The notes: generated by a model not told the origin, from the letters alone. 64,000 bases of DNA from Trichostrongylus colubriformis (GCA_963978905.1 OZ022260.1:12513725-12577724); one strand, 5' to 3'; positions 24,833-38,200 are shown, numbered from the stretch's first letter. Program-made: numbers and translations.

Positions 24833-27800
24833 ATGCAGGCACTAATCGGTGAAATGCGCTCGATTTTCCGTGATGATCATGTGAACATCGAGGACATGGA
24901 AAAGACACTGTTGTCGTATAAAAGCGATCCACAAGACTGGTCACAGTATGCTATGTTCGACGAACGAAAGTTAGTTTAGTTTTGTAGAAAAGTTGAACCT
25001 ATTGAGTTTTCCGGTTAATTTCTGCCAAATTAATTACATCATTACTCAGCATACTTATAACAGCTTTCGCACTGCGAGCTGCGGCGAAAATCAGCAGCTA
25101 TCACAATCGATTTAGTTATAAATTTTCTAATATGTGTGCACATTACTTTGCTAGACTATCAGCGCACTGACTTGCTTATCTAGTCCAGCCGAGCCTCATC
25201 TATGTAGCCCACATGGTCAACCCCTAGCAATTTTGGCCTGAACCTTTCCTATTCAAGCCAACCTCTGCAAGTCACTTCGTCGTCTGAGTCGAGACAAGCT
25301 TGTCAATCAGACTCTGCACCATACCTATGAGTGATCTCACGCAATTAGCTCAGCCCTCGTCTCCCTTTCACAAACTCCGCCTACTTTTGCTGCGCTCCGC
25401 CCACTAGGTCTTAGTTCAGGTGGAGCGAGGTCATGCGTACAATGCAGCAGCAAAATCAAATTCCGAAGTAAAAAATTGCGGAGGTAGTTGACAGTGCACA
25501 GATTCTGCATAGTCTCATAAAGAAACTATTAGATTTTTGGTTTAGTGATATACAGGAGCGGTCAAAAATATATGCGATTTCTTATTTCAACTATAACCTT
25601 GGCCAGCGTTTACATATCACGTTCAATTTTTTTTTTGTGTTTCGAAGGCAGCTGTTACTCAGTGAAATAATGTTTCTCAGCCGAGTAGGAGGCTGTGTGA
25701 AGGTGGAAAAAATTATTTAACTGATAACACTAAAAGTGATCAGCATCGTGCTTCAGTGCTGTAAAGTGCTGTCAAGCTTCAATTGACAGTAGCAATGTTT
25801 TAGTCTTATTCCGTTCTACTTTTTGCACAACGGCTCGTTTCGTTGAGTTATAAGCTTCTTAGGGCTGATTGGATTTTTTGAAAGTTTTGGTCATTTTCAG
25901 AGCTTTCAGAGAACAATTTTCGACCTTCACACTGAATGCTACTCGGCTGAGATACTTTTTAATGAAGTAGCAGTTGCCCTCAAATCACTAAAAAACGAGT
26001 TTTTAAACGTCGACCGAAATTATGGTTAAGGTCCAAAACCGCATATGTTTTCGACCGCTACTGTAGATCAGAATCCGCCATAGATATGATCTTCAAAGGC
26101 TGAAATCTGAATATTTATTGTTTTGAGAACTTTTTAATTTTTGAATTCCAGCTACACACGTAATCTCGTCGATACGGGCAATGGAAAATACAATATGATC
26201 GTTCTTTGTTGGGGACCAGGAATGTGCACAAAGTGGGTGATACTTAAGTTCGTGTCACGTTTTCACTGTAGTATGCGAATGGATGAATCACACATGTTGT
26301 TCCAGTATCCACGATCATTCCGGTTCCCACTGTTTTGTGAAAATGCTCGAAGGGACACTTAAAGAAACACGGTAAGATTAAGGCAGTGTTCAGAGTCCGC
26401 GGTTCACGTGATTCAGGCGTATCATTCACCCGATCGATACGTATCTTACTGTTTCCGCCTGAATCGCATGAGTCACGTGAATCGCTAAGGCCGCGGTCAT
26501 ACTTTGCGGTGTCTGCGGCAGGGCGTGGCCGCGTATCTTGCGTCTCCACACTGCCTCGTTGCCTGCATCATCTCTGCACCTCCCCCGTGCCACTCTCTCT
26601 CACAGGCAGCGAGAGAGAGTGGCACGGGGGAGGTGCAGAGATGACGCAGGCAACGAGGCAGTGTGGAGACGCAAGATACGCGGCCACGCCCTGCCGCAGA
26701 CACCGCAAAGTATGACCGCGGCCTAAATGTGAACAATACGTGACATTCTTCAGCCTCGTTCAAGCATGCTTTCAAGAAAAATTGTGACTGAGGATTTCGT
26801 GATGCATCGATTCTTTGAAGATAAGCCACGTACTCGACTCCGTCCCAAACTGCTGGGTGTTTGAAAGCGTTTTCGGTACAAGTAATGACATATGTAGAGT
26901 TGGGCACTGCAGAGCGCTGCCTTATCAAAGGGATGGTATGGGTAGGATTCGATCACATGCCCTTGCAGCAGTAATGAAGCCTGTTGCCACTGAACTGCGC
27001 GTACGCTGAATATGGCAATATGTAGATTCACTATTCGCTGAGCAACCGCTTCCTGTTGCTGATCTCCATATGCAGACCTACGAGCAAATTAAAAAAATGT
27101 GAACTTTAGGACCTTCTCTTTTAAGGTTTGCTTTCCCGGAAAATGATACCGATGGTGTACCACTTGTGAAGACCGGTGAATCGTATGTGGCAGTGAATGA
27201 AGTCACTTATATGAGCGGTGAGGACTATTGCTGATTTTTACTGGCTATTTCTCTTGAGCAGCATTTATAGTTTTGGGATTTGTGGAACTGTAGAATTGCG
27301 GAATTTGCGGAAAGGCATTAGATAGGTATCGATCAGGTCGCGTTCATACCTGCTAGCCCCCTGGCAGGGCGTGGTTGCGTGTCTCTGCGTCTTCGGGTGT
27401 GACGCCCTGTCTCGCTGCCTGTGAAGCAGCCGCTCTCTGCCGGCGCAAAGTATGAACGTGGCCCTAGGAGAATTGTGGAATTTGCGGCAATGAAGACACT
27501 TTCCGCTTCCTGGTTTCTCTGATCCTCTCGTCTCTGCTGGAAATGGAAATCAATACGTATCTAATGTTGATCCGCAAATTTCACAATCATGCATTTCCGC
27601 AAATTTCAAAACTATGAACGATGCTTTACTCCGACTCATACAGCTTCCTGTTTCGTCAATATTGGTAGGCCTCATGGCAAAAGTGTCATTTCCAGACCAA
27701 CTTGGCCTTCATCGAATGGAAAATCCAAGTCACTCGGAAAATGCAGTCAGTCTTCACGTTTACTCACCTGCATATGACAAATGCAGTCTTTTCGATCAGA

Positions 27801-28103
27801 GGACAAGTACGAGCTCGTCTCTTTATGCATGGGCTTCAAGAGCCCATCGATTTCATCACACAAACCAAGAGACCTTAAAGGGAGAGCTTTATCGGCCTTA
27901 TTAACTGTAGCTTCAATGGACGCCTCCCCTGAAATTATATTTTTCCCCTTATATGTTGATTCCACCACTTGATATGGCTCAGGACTTTCATTTCAGGTCA
28001 ACGACACACCTCCCAGGTAACATTCTGGTCTCGGTATGGTAAGCTGTCTGACAGTGATGACGTACCATTTGATCGAATCCAAACTAGCTCTAGCAGAGGA
28101 TAG
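24833..28103 (+). CDS. cdo-1: Cysteine dioxygenase
   Basis: A cupin iron enzyme that oxidises cysteine to cysteine sulfinate, the first step of cysteine breakdown, in the cytosol. Six exons join in phase to 197 aa (human about 200): 24833-24969, 26152-26232, 26306-26371, 27126-27217, 27696-27806 and 27997-28103. The three iron ligands are H75 and H77 ([10 protein letters not shown]) and H131 ([11 protein letters not shown]). C82 and Y148 ([12 protein letters not shown]) match the Cys-Tyr crosslink pair of the mammalian enzyme, and R49 ([14 protein letters not shown]) matches the substrate-binding Arg. The C-terminus keeps the [10 protein letters not shown] strand. The ATG follows directly on a TATTGTAG acceptor, so either the leader is trans-spliced there or a small upstream exon exists. 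Intron 1 is 1.18 kb and intron 3 holds a large palindrome. Confidence 0.95.
24970..26151 (+). other. Large first intron of cysteine dioxygenase
   Basis: A 1.18-kb AT-rich intron. I see no strong inverted repeat and no exon that would insert in phase. A stretch near 25,860-26,060 has the look of worn repeat sequence but no clear ends. Confidence 0.4.
26488..26724. repeat. Near-perfect 237-bp palindrome in cdo-1 intron 3
   Basis: The left arm 26488-26601 and right arm 26611-26724 are reverse complements over 114 bp with one mismatch that I can see (GCATCATC against GCGTCATC), around a 9-base centre. The ends read AGGCCGCGGTCATACTTTGC, the same terminus as the 23,023 MITE. The two arms encode the same frames in opposite directions, which explains mirror-image open frames here; none is likely to be a gene. 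The arm identity implies recent insertion or arm homogenisation. Confidence 0.95.
27336..27464. repeat. GC-rich MITE, same terminal family, in cdo-1 intron 4
   Basis: GGTCGCGTTCATACCTGCTAG on the left and GGCGCAAAGTATGAACGTGG on the right form the terminal repeat. At 129 bp it looks like a shortened relative of the 26,488 palindrome: GGCAGGGCGTGG is shared. Confidence 0.7.
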
Positions 28104-28404
28104 AACGTAAAAAGGAGGAGAAAGATAGTTTATTCATTTACTATAATTATGTTTCACTGTGTCCTCTTTTAAACATTTGTGAAAGAAAGTATGTCTATTT
28201 TCTGTACATAGTTGCCTACGAAATCTTTAAAATAATATCTTTCTATGTTTTTCACCGTATTCGAGCAGGCATGACTTTGTGTTTGATGTGATTTTTTGAA
28301 ATACCTTTTTATAAAGCTGCTGACTATTTCTCTGATCATGTAAAGAAAAAATGCGCATCTTTTATTATACATATTTGCATGGCTTTCAAATGAAATGCAT
28401 TAAG

Positions 28405-28467
28405 GTATTCGAGCAGCTGAAGGATCATTTTGAGGACAAAGCTAAAATCGTGGCAGTCGGTCTCTGA
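28405..28467 (+). other. Possible orphan terminal exon
   Basis: After a TGCATTAAG acceptor-like site the frame reads VFEQLKDHFEDKAKIVAVGL and then a stop. It looks protein-like, but no donor exon in a compatible phase was found upstream. It could be an alternative last exon, an exon of a lost gene, or chance. Confidence 0.2.
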
Positions 28468-28960
28468 GGGCACAGTTCCTTCAAAGGCACAGTAAGATAC
28501 GAATGTTGCAGCTCATGAAACCAACCGATAGGATGGATGGCAGTCATAACATAAGATACGGTTTTTGGGCCTTAGGCTATATGAGAGCGCGCACTAGACA
28601 AGCTAGATATTTGAGAGCCAAATAGAGATTCTCCAAAGGATATAAGTTAGTAGGTGAGCAATCAATCATAAAATCCTGCAATATGTACTATTATTTACAA
28701 TAAGTGTGTATGGAGCTCATATTATGTCGATAAAAGAAGGCAACAATTCAGTGTCGGAGGTGGAGACCCGAGCAGCTGCAGCTTGCTCTAGAATAGCCTA
28801 AGATCCAATAAAACAATAAAGTAAAAAATAAAAGTATGGTATATCCTAAGCTGGAAAGGCCTCTCCCTATTCCTACCCTCCTTGAAACTACCGGAAAGGG
28901 TAGAGGGAAAAAAGGAAACGGTAAAAAATTTTCGTCTCAAACAGACATTCGAGGTCCTAA

Positions 28961-30058
28961 CTAGGGAAGGTATTTTACTTCCCATGGAACTTTGAAATGA
29001 TACCCGGGGGAATCGATAGAGCTTCGGACGCTGATTATGACTGTGAAAACCAAAATTGCCAAATGGCATCCTGAAGCGACTTACGAGGGGTCAAAGTTTG
29101 CCTGTGACTTGCCTGTGACACCTCATTGGCGAGGCACTTTGCCATCAGACGGTTTGTCGAAATGGCCATTTGCAATGAGACACATACCACTGTACGCGGT
29201 TTTAAATGCTGATCTCAAAACTGTATGCAGAATCTGTCAAACAATTACCTGAATGAAGTTATGAAGGCTTTTCTGAAAAAAAGAATAATACCATTTTATG
29301 GTATGTTTGGAAGTCCATAGCGCGCGAGCCATATGTTTTCACGCAAAAGCAGTGTGATTCTCGTATTCAGGGGATCAAATTACCCTATGGAACAAGTTTT
29401 CAGCCAATTCGAGAATTTGACCAAATCTCGGAAAAATTGATGGGCTATTGGCTGTCAATCCATTTAACAAAGGAGTACTCGTTGACCCTTGCCCAGCATA
29501 TTTGGCGCTTTTTACGTGCGTTAGTGTGATGGGCAAGTGTGATAGGTATGTTTAGGTTATCATGCTCAGCTTGCAGGATTTTTTGTGGAAGGAAATTCAA
29601 AAAAACTTCTACTCAACCCTCCCCTGATTTTCCGAAGTTGGACCAAAAACTGGATCCGGCTGGAAATTTGCACAGAGGGGTAATTCGACCCCATACGCGT
29701 GAATATCATACAAGGAAACGTTTAGAAGTGAAAGAAAAGCACTTACAGACAATGAAACGCAAAATGCAAAAAAGCCGCACCCGCGGGGAGCAAACCCACG
29801 TTCTCACGCCTGCAAAACCAGTGCACTACACTATGCCACGGAGGCCATTACTGGCTCAGCGCTAGTCATGCTGATGACGAAGCGCCTCGCCATTGAGATG
29901 CCACAGGTAAGTCACAGGCAAATTTTGACCCATCGTAACTCGCTTCAGAATGCCATTCAGCAATTTTGGTTTTCACAGTTATAATCAGTGTTCGATGCTC
30001 TATCGATCCAACCGGGTCTCATTTCAAAGTTCCATGGAAAGTAAAATACCTTCCCTAG
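28961..30058. repeat. Fold-back element with about 170-bp arms and a tRNA-like interior
   Basis: CTAGGGAAGGTATTTTACTT at the left end is matched inverted by the right end CCTTCCCTAG at 30,049-30,058. The arms (28,961-29,135 and 29,886-30,058) stay alignable throughout, for example CATGGAACTTTGAAATGA against TCATTTCAAAGTTCCATGG. The 750-bp centre has no transposase; it carries a tRNA-like sequence at about 29,774-29,846. It sits where a predecessor RMD copy would be expected to end. Confidence 0.8.
29774..29846 (-). repeat. tRNA-like / SINE-like block inside the fold-back
   Basis: On the minus strand, GTGGCATAGTGTAGTGCAC resembles a tRNA A box and D-arm, and GTGGGTTTGCTCCC a worn B box. The acceptor stem pairs only partly. 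The sequence after it, GGCTTTTTTGCATTTTGCG, resembles the tail of the tRNA-like block at the window start, so both may be one SINE family. Confidence 0.35.
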
Positions 30059-31730
30059 TAAGAGATAATCGGTATCAAAGGTCTAAAAGTGCGACGTTGT
30101 GTTCTTTATTTCCGATCTCCCGCCCATCATTGCAAACTGCACAAACCCATTCCGAGTTGCTCGCTGTAGGAGATGGAGCCACAAACCAACGTAATTGTCA
30201 TTTCCTGTCATGTAGGGCGTTTTTGAATCATTCATCTTGATGTGAAACAAGTGAAACAACAAACAATAGCAAAAAAAGTGAAACAATGAGGGGGAGAATA
30301 AGCGAAGGAGTTCAACGAAAAAAAGGTTTCAAAAATACAAAAACCCACCTAAATTAAAACACTTAGAGACTCGAAGCTTGGCAATATGTGCAGGTGTTAG
30401 ACCAATGTAAAGCACGCTCATAAGGCCTTTCCCCTGTTATTCTTGTGCTAGTACGGCAGCGTGTTGCTGGTGCAAACAATAACCGGTACCAAGCTGTTCT
30501 TTAATCAACAACAATTAGCTGTTCCTTTCATCGGTATAATCAACGAGAACAGTCGCTCCGTTGGCATGTCGACTGGACGCTAACGACATGGTAAGTCACT
30601 ATCAGTTATTTTCTTTTTAGCATCTCTCTTTACCTGTGGTTTTCATAGTTTCTTAACACATAACGTACCAAGGCTATTTTCACCGTTCCTGCTGTATGGC
30701 CAGACGTTTTCATCCAGTCTTCAAATCGTGCAACACCGTGTGTTACACTTGGCCACCGATGACCGTCTTTTTTTTTTGGAGTCACATGAATCCGTCGATT
30801 TGTGGAGGCCAAAGCTGTAAGAATGCGTTTAAGATATGGAGAACAACATATCTGACCATCATTGTACCAAAATTCGTTTTGCGTTTTGCTGTCACTCCTG
30901 GGCAAAAACTAAACTTTGGTGCAACTAGGCAGTTGGGTCCGTAGTCAATAGAAAAGCAATTTCAGTCGAAGTCTCTTCTGTAGAGATGAGTAGTTAACTG
31001 TCATTTGCTTTGTTATTGCTTACTATGGTTTTCAAAAAGCGTGGTGCCTGATTCCTGGCTACTTTTTAAAAGGGAAAGGTCCCACAAAAGATATGTTATT
31101 CTTCATATTCGAAAACCCATGGTGACAGCTTTTGACGACGATACATTTTCAAAATACGAAAATTGTGGTTTGACACTGGTGCAACACCATGTGTTGCACT
31201 TGACCACTCAGAAACGATTTGGGTGCAACACCATGAGTTGCAAGCGGTACATTATGGTTAAAAAGGAAGAGTATAGTAATCTCATTAGCTACTCTCCATA
31301 TGACAATGCCAGTCATCTGCCTCGGATCTTTGAACAGCACTGCTCAATTACTAAGAAAATAATGAAGTGCTCAAATTTGATCACTCATTACCCCAGATAC
31401 GCCGCTCCTTAGAATTTCATTCAAAACCGTGAAAACCTTGAACCGCGCATATGGATGATAACATCCTGAACAATATTGTCCGACTGATTTACTAGCCAAT
31501 GATCATGACTTCTTAAATCAACTTCGTAACATAATAAGCTACGCAAGAATAAAACGTTTGGTTAACGATTGCCGATGTAGGTTCGATCCCCGTACAAAAC
31601 GAAATTTCCGTCACTGCACTACCTTTGTTTTGAACCATTACCTTATTCGAATGAGACCTACAGCATTCAGAAATCAACGATACAATTTTACTGCATTTTC
31701 GGCTCCTATATTGGATGCTCACTACTTCTT

Positions 31731-31934
31731 ATGGCGATCCTCATCACCATCTATGATCTTTTCGATGAAATTGCAGAGTTCTGCGAGGACATAGAAAATG
31801 ATCTCAGTGATTTCACGGTAACATTTCCCGATAACGAACTCAAGCTCTTTTCCAGAGTTTTTTTCCAGACAGTCATTTCAGAATTATGCGAACCAGGCAT
31901 GCAGAACCATGGTACTGCGACCTCGAATGACTGA
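31731..31934 (+). other. Conserved 67-codon frame within the array unit
   Basis: The frame MAILITIYDLFDEIAEFCED...GTATSND is acidic and unlike any domain I know. A nearly identical frame is at about 56,812-56,997, and a version with stops is at 47,154-47,340. It has no clear splice acceptor or partner exons. Retention in two units may simply reflect recent duplication. It is either a short exon of an unrecognised gene or non-coding repeat. Confidence 0.25.
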
Positions 31935-33199
31935 ACGTGCTGTATTTGATGCTATAGTCAGACTGAAACGACGACGAGTAGAACTGCTCCACTGCAAGAT
32001 CAGCTACTCATAACAAAGGCGTCAAAGTGGAGCTGCACGAAAACGGGAACGGTCATGTACATCACTAGAAACGCTCCCATTCCAGAAGAGTACTCAAAAG
32101 TGTAGCGCGGAAAGCGAGCACACAGTTGATCATTGGTCGCACTTTCACACACCACTCATGTCGGTAAAATTATTAATAAAATAGCGAAGCACGACGTATG
32201 TAGTACAAGGGCGCTCCCAGGGGTCGAGGAGAATAGCTGCTTTAGTACGATCCCACCCTTCTACGGCGATCAAATACAAGCCCTTTCTGACCTCTACAAT
32301 ACCAGTTACTGTTGCTGGATTGCATAGCGCAGTGTGTTTTATACGCATCTTTACTTGAAGCAAAAAGATATTTTTTTACATCTTCACACGGCTTTTCAGT
32401 GAATTATCATTTGCTTCTCATTTGTCGGTCAAGGTTTTTCTCAGATAGGGACCTCACCAATTTTAACTCTTTTTGCGGTCTAATGTCAACTCAATGTAGT
32501 ATGGTATTTTCAAAGGAACAACTGGAAAAGTCTATAATTTCACAGTTCAGAAGCCAGTTTGTTGTTATTACCACTTCGTCTCTTTAGGTTATTTAATTGT
32601 GTGTGTGTTTAACCTGCTCTCAACACATGCAATATGGCATGTCCATCGATAAATGAATAAATTTTATTGAAGTTCAGATTTTAGTGCTTATCGCTGACCT
32701 CTGAAGTACGACCACTCACCCTCCTATCCGGTCAAATCGACCCTCTGTTGAGAAGTCCTCGAATTTTGGTGTACCCTGAGTACACTAGAATTAGTTGCAC
32801 AGCGATAAGGCTATCCTTTCCTTCTTCTCGTTTGATGTGTATGAATATTACTGTACGGTATTCTACAAGTAAGCCGGTTTTCACGGCCGAAAAGACAATG
32901 AGCCCGAAGGGCGCTCAATAAAAATTGAATTGATAGAACTTCAGATTTTTTCACACTGCAAAAAAGCAACTGTAAGAAAAAGTATTGATCGCGTACTTTA
33001 TCAAGTAATTACTTCCCTGTAATCACAGTCATGTAATCAGTCACATTTTCTATTGAACCTCCACAGTAACAAATGCCTTTTATCCTATACAGAGCCACTG
33101 AAGCACTCATGATATGTAACCTTTTTGATTCTGTATCCTTAAATTCGGTATGACAAATTCATTCGGTAGATACATATGGGGATACATTCAGATCATTGA

Positions 33200-33675
33200 A
33201 GGTAGACACGCGATATTTAGATTGATGGTTTACTTCCTTGAGGCAGGTAGGTCCTTAGATAACTGCTTACACTGCACCTTTGTTGCGGCTGCACTGCACA
33301 CCATCACAGTGTGGAGCCTGCTTGAACACAAGCAAGCCGTGCCCATCTAGTCAAATCACACATGGCATTAGACGAACGAATTTCCAATGTGGCGCTCACG
33401 TGGAGAAGGAAACTTGTGATAAGAGTAGATTATAAAACAATGAAACAGCCATTTCGATGATGAAAGCAGCTTCCGCGTCGAAAATTCCTTCTTCTAAAGC
33501 CAGACGTATTTGGTTGGGTGACTTGGTTGATTTTAAGCAGGCTCAACACCGTGAGGGTGCACTGTGCAGCCGCAACAGAGGTGCAGCCTGAGCAGTTATC
33601 TACGCACACCTGAGCAGTTGCGATAACCATATTGGTGGCTTACTTTCGAGCCCCAATCTGATTATCGCGTGTACC
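33200..33675. repeat. Palindromic element 'P', copy a
   Basis: GGTAGACACGCGATATTTAG on the left mirrors ATCGCGTGTACC on the right. Inner blocks TTAGATAACTGCTTACACTG and GCTTGAACACAAGC recur inverted at 33,535-33,605. Relatives lie at 45,619-46,063 (both arms), about 58,310-58,570 (left arm) and 61,075-61,235 (right arm). It has no coding capacity. Confidence 0.75.
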
Positions 33676-35262
33676 TTCTAGTGGTATACTAATCTATCTA
33701 ATAACGGTGGTACACATCCCCAAACTTGACCACACCATCGTAAGTATCCGCAGCCGAAATAAAGATAGGGAGATCAGCCTCTCAAAGGCAGTGGTAGGGG
33801 TAGTTAAGGGCCGAATATCGAAAAATCATTGATTACGAAAGGTGCTTACTAGTACGAAAGGTAAGCAAAAACGGAATGGAACGATTAAAAATCTGGCAAA
33901 TGAGACCCCTTACCATCATTGACTGCGAAAGGAGGTGGGCTCTGTTTGCGAAAGGAGCGGGCCAGGTTAGGATAAAAAGGTTCTTGTTGGAAAAAATGGT
34001 CCTTATAAAGCCCACGAATGCTTTTTTTCATCGGAGATCTCGCCAGATATAATCTCCCTTAACTACTAGCTTTTATTTGAATGACTCACTTCAGGAGTTC
34101 TCTTTACTCACTTCACCCTACCACTGTCTTAAAATTAGTGGAAAACATCGCTCGACGCTTCAACTACCCCTTATCTTCGCTCTGCGAAGATAACGTTCAT
34201 CTCCGCCGGGCCGTTTTTTCGGGAACCACATCAGACTTGGGTGAGTTGTCTTTTTGCGAATAAAACTGGGGAGAGGTTCAGATACGATTACTTTCGGCGT
34301 TGCTTTATATACCGATTACCAACGACGTAATCGCGGTTGCTTGATTCGATATCTTAACGACTAGTACATTGTCCCATGAGCCATTTCAAAACGAATTGTA
34401 GGGGGAAGGTACGAGGGCTGTGATGACCATGTGTTTGAAGTCAGGTCGCTAGAGCTGCACGATAGTCCGTGTGTCTGAAATGTGTAGGTACTGGTAGGCA
34501 CAATGCCCGTTTTACCTTCCCCCTACAATCCACACATTCCACTTCAACATTCTATATCTGAGACCGAATACAAAGGTGAAAGAAGGAGCGGACATGCCAG
34601 TATATCGTGTACGGGAAAATGGGAGTCAAGCATTGCGTTGAGGAAAATACCGTGAAAACATCCAAACATAAATCGAGCACGGCGGGGGAGTACCCAAGAT
34701 TCATTTCGCCTCCAACCCTCCGTCAGCTTCCACCTCTAAATGATGCATAAATCATAGCCCATTCTTAACCAAACTCCCCTCTTTGCACTCTCCCCTAAAC
34801 GATTCAAAATACAAATCCTCTAAAAGATTCATCTGCCAATGCTTGACAGGAAATGGTGTCATAATGGGATTCTTCGAACTCGTCAGCTTTATGATTGACC
34901 CTCTCCCGTGAGCTCAGGAGTAGTCACACTTTCAAGAGAACCAAACTGCAACCAGACGGAATGGTTAGGTAAGAGGTTAGCTGAGTTTTTTACCAAGCGA
35001 CATATAGTTGACGAGGAGCTTCGTGACCACTTTGCAAATGGAAGAGACCTTGTGGTTCACCATTACAATATACAAAGCAAATCATCACGGCATCTTTGCG
35101 CCTCGCAATCACTCAGTGGTCGAAGCGACGTCAAGAGTCGTAGTTTTGTAACAAGATCAGTTAAGAACTATATTTCTCTTGCAGTTTTAATATCGGGTCT
35201 GTGTGGCAGAATCATCGAAACTTGTAATGCTTTACTGCTATTTGCAGAAACACCCAACAGCT

Positions 35263-38200
35263 ATGGGAGAAAAAGATCATTGTTATTACGCACACTACTT
35301 CTTTGATGAAGCTTGCAAAGAAGATGACGATAAAAAACGATTAGAGCTGCTTAAACAAGGTGAGAGCTCTGTTAATAGTCCTGCTTGATAAATTTCCCAG
35401 CTTTGTCTTCCGTCGATAACCGCTTTTTTTTGAAGCAGGAAACATTTTTGAAGCATACAAATATTCGCCACCATCCTTACAGTACCGTTATTTCTTGAAA
35501 AAAAAAATCCACCAAGAGTGGTGGTTCCTTCGAAATTACAGAATCTTGAAATGGTGCGCCTATAATTAACAGTGGTAGTATTAGCACCCACATAGTGAGG
35601 AGACTTTGATTTCTCATACTGAGCGTGTTAGGCTTCTTCCGAATAGCGTCACGACGATAATCAATAACTGATAAGTGCTCCATTGCAGCAATTTGGTTGC
35701 AGCTCATCAGCATTAGCCGCTTTTCCACAAAAGTCATCGAAGGAATGGTGCACGGAAAAATGAGTTTCTTTGTCACCTATATATTTATATTGTATTTGCT
35801 TGACTAAGGCCGCGTGCAAAGTTTCATGCGAAAAAGTGAGAATCTCGCTAAGATACAGCTTCTCAAAGTGGCGGCCGGAAGGGCGGAGCCTGCGAGTAAG
35901 TGCCCCGCCCCGTCATCCGCTAAAAAGGCCGCCATGGCCACAGCTGTAAAGCTTTCGTGGGGGATTTCGGCGTAGATAGGCTTCCAAGACCCTTGGTTTT
36001 TACGGGAATGTCTCCAGAAATTCCTTATGACCCACATTACCCCTATCACTGTCTTAATTAGCAAAACAATTCTTGATTCGGATCTGGATGGCGCCGGTAA
36101 CAAAGATGCAACTCGTAGTGCGTTACACGAATGCCATGTAGGAGTGGATTGATATGATGTGCAATACGAAACGCACCGTAGTCACGAATAATCTAAAGTA
36201 ATTGTAAAAAAAAAAGTTATCCGAGACAGTTCGAGCGCTGGGGACATGTCGATGGCCGAATTAGTTCACTATATCCGTGAAGCAGCGTTCATACCCGTAG
36301 ACAGTTCGCACGATCAATGCAAGTGATCTTCCGTAAAGTGTGAACGTGGTCTATGTCCTGTTATGGGTCGTTTTATGGGAAAATTCACACGTCTTTAATC
36401 AACCTTTGGAAAATAGGATTTCGTAGGAGTTCATGAGAAAATGGAATTTTCAACAACAATCTAAATGAATAGGGACTCTAAACGTAAGGTCATTGACCGG
36501 GTAGTCTCGAGAGATTGCCGACCTGGTGAGCCGCCGAAACATCCGAATCCTATGTATCCAGGAAACACGCTGGAAAGGCGCCAAGGCAACGGAGATTGGA
36601 GAAGGGGTCAAACTCTTCTACAACGGTGGGGATACCAAACGGAACGGAGTAGCCATCGCAGTAGCGGATCCCCTCGAAGATTGCGTCTGCGCCGTGAACA
36701 GGATCAACGGTCGAATCATGGCAGTTAGGTTGGGGTACTGGACCATAGTTAGTGTATATGCACCGCAATCCGGTTCGCCCGAGCACGAGAAAGACGAGTT
36801 CTACCTGAGCCTTGACGAAGCCATCAGGTCAGTTCTGGGAGGCGATTACCTCACCGTAGCAAGTGATCTGAACGGTGACGTCGGCTGAGATAGAAGGGGC
36901 TTAGAAAGGGCGCACGAAGGCAAAGGACTGGGTATAAGAAACGCTGAGCGAGAAAGGATACTGGACCTGCCCACGGCCCATGACTTAGTGGCCTGCAGCA
37001 CGTATTTTGTGAAGAGAGAGTCAAAAGGTAACCTGAGCAAGCAGTGGAGGGAAACAAACGGAAGTCGACCATATACTCATATGAAGATCAGCCCTCAAAA
37101 CTGTAAAGGACATCAAGTACTGCCGGGAGAGGAACTCACCACCCAACGTAGACCCCTACTAGCAGACATAGCCATAGAGCTTTCTAAGAAAACAAGGCTT
37201 TAGACTGAATGGCGAATCAAATGGTGGAAGCTGCACAAACAGGAGAGGGATGACCTCAAAAGAAGGATACTGGATATCAGCCTGCCAGACCCTGATCGGC
37301 CGACTGAGGAGACTTGGAATAGAGTAGCTGAGATAACCCTGGAATGCGCGAAGGAAACGCTGGGGGACACCTGAGGTGGCTTCAAAGAAGACAAAGCAGC
37401 GTGGATCTGGAATGAGGAGGCTCAGAGGGTAGTGAAACAGAAGAAGGAAGCATACAAGCGGTTGCAGAAAACGAAGAGCCCAGAACACCTCAACACCTAC
37501 AAACGCTGCAAGAGGCTTGCCAAGGCAGCTGGCCAAAGCAAATAATACAGAAATGGATGCTTTGTACGAAAGGTTGGATGGAAAAGAGGCAGAAAAGTCC
37601 GTCTTCAGACCGGCTAAAGCGAGACATCGAGCCACACAAGACATCGGGGTGGTCAAGGCGGTAGAGAGCAGCGAGGGTACCATTTTGAGGAAACCAGCCG
37701 AGGTCAAAAGGGATGGTGGGAGTACTTCAATGGGCTTCTGAACAAAGAGTTCCCTCGTAAGGAAAGCCAAGAGCAGGAGGCCACGGTTGGCCCCATCCTC
37801 CCTTGGACAGCGGGACAAGTTAGCCAGGTGCTGGGAAAAACGAAAAATGGAAAGGCCGCTGGTCTAGTTGAGGTACCAATAGAGGCATGGAAGGCACTTG
37901 GAGAGTACGGAGTGGAGTGGCTTACACGCTTCCTGAACATGGTGACGGCCAGAGGAAAAATTCCGGTTGCGTGGAAGACCAGTACGTTTGTCGTTCCCAT
38001 ATTGAAGCAGAAGGGGGACGCAATGGAGTGCTCCGACTACTGTGGAATAAAGTTGACAGCTCATACTATGAAGCTATTTGAGCGGCTGATTGACTTGAGG
38101 CTGAGGGAACTAGTCACCATATCTCAGCAGTTTGGGTTCACGCCTGAGCGCTCCACCACGGATGCCATCTTCATCCCTAGACAAAAGATGGAGAAGTACC

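Noticed and set aside
26497..26928. A 143-codon minus-strand open frame and its plus-strand twin at 26386-26715
   Set aside because: Both run through the 26,488-26,724 palindrome, so the repeated peptide is an artefact of the inverted arms inside a cdo-1 intron.
37159..37818. A 219-codon minus-strand open frame
   Set aside because: It is antisense to the RTE reverse transcriptase linker and its composition is that of a shadow frame.
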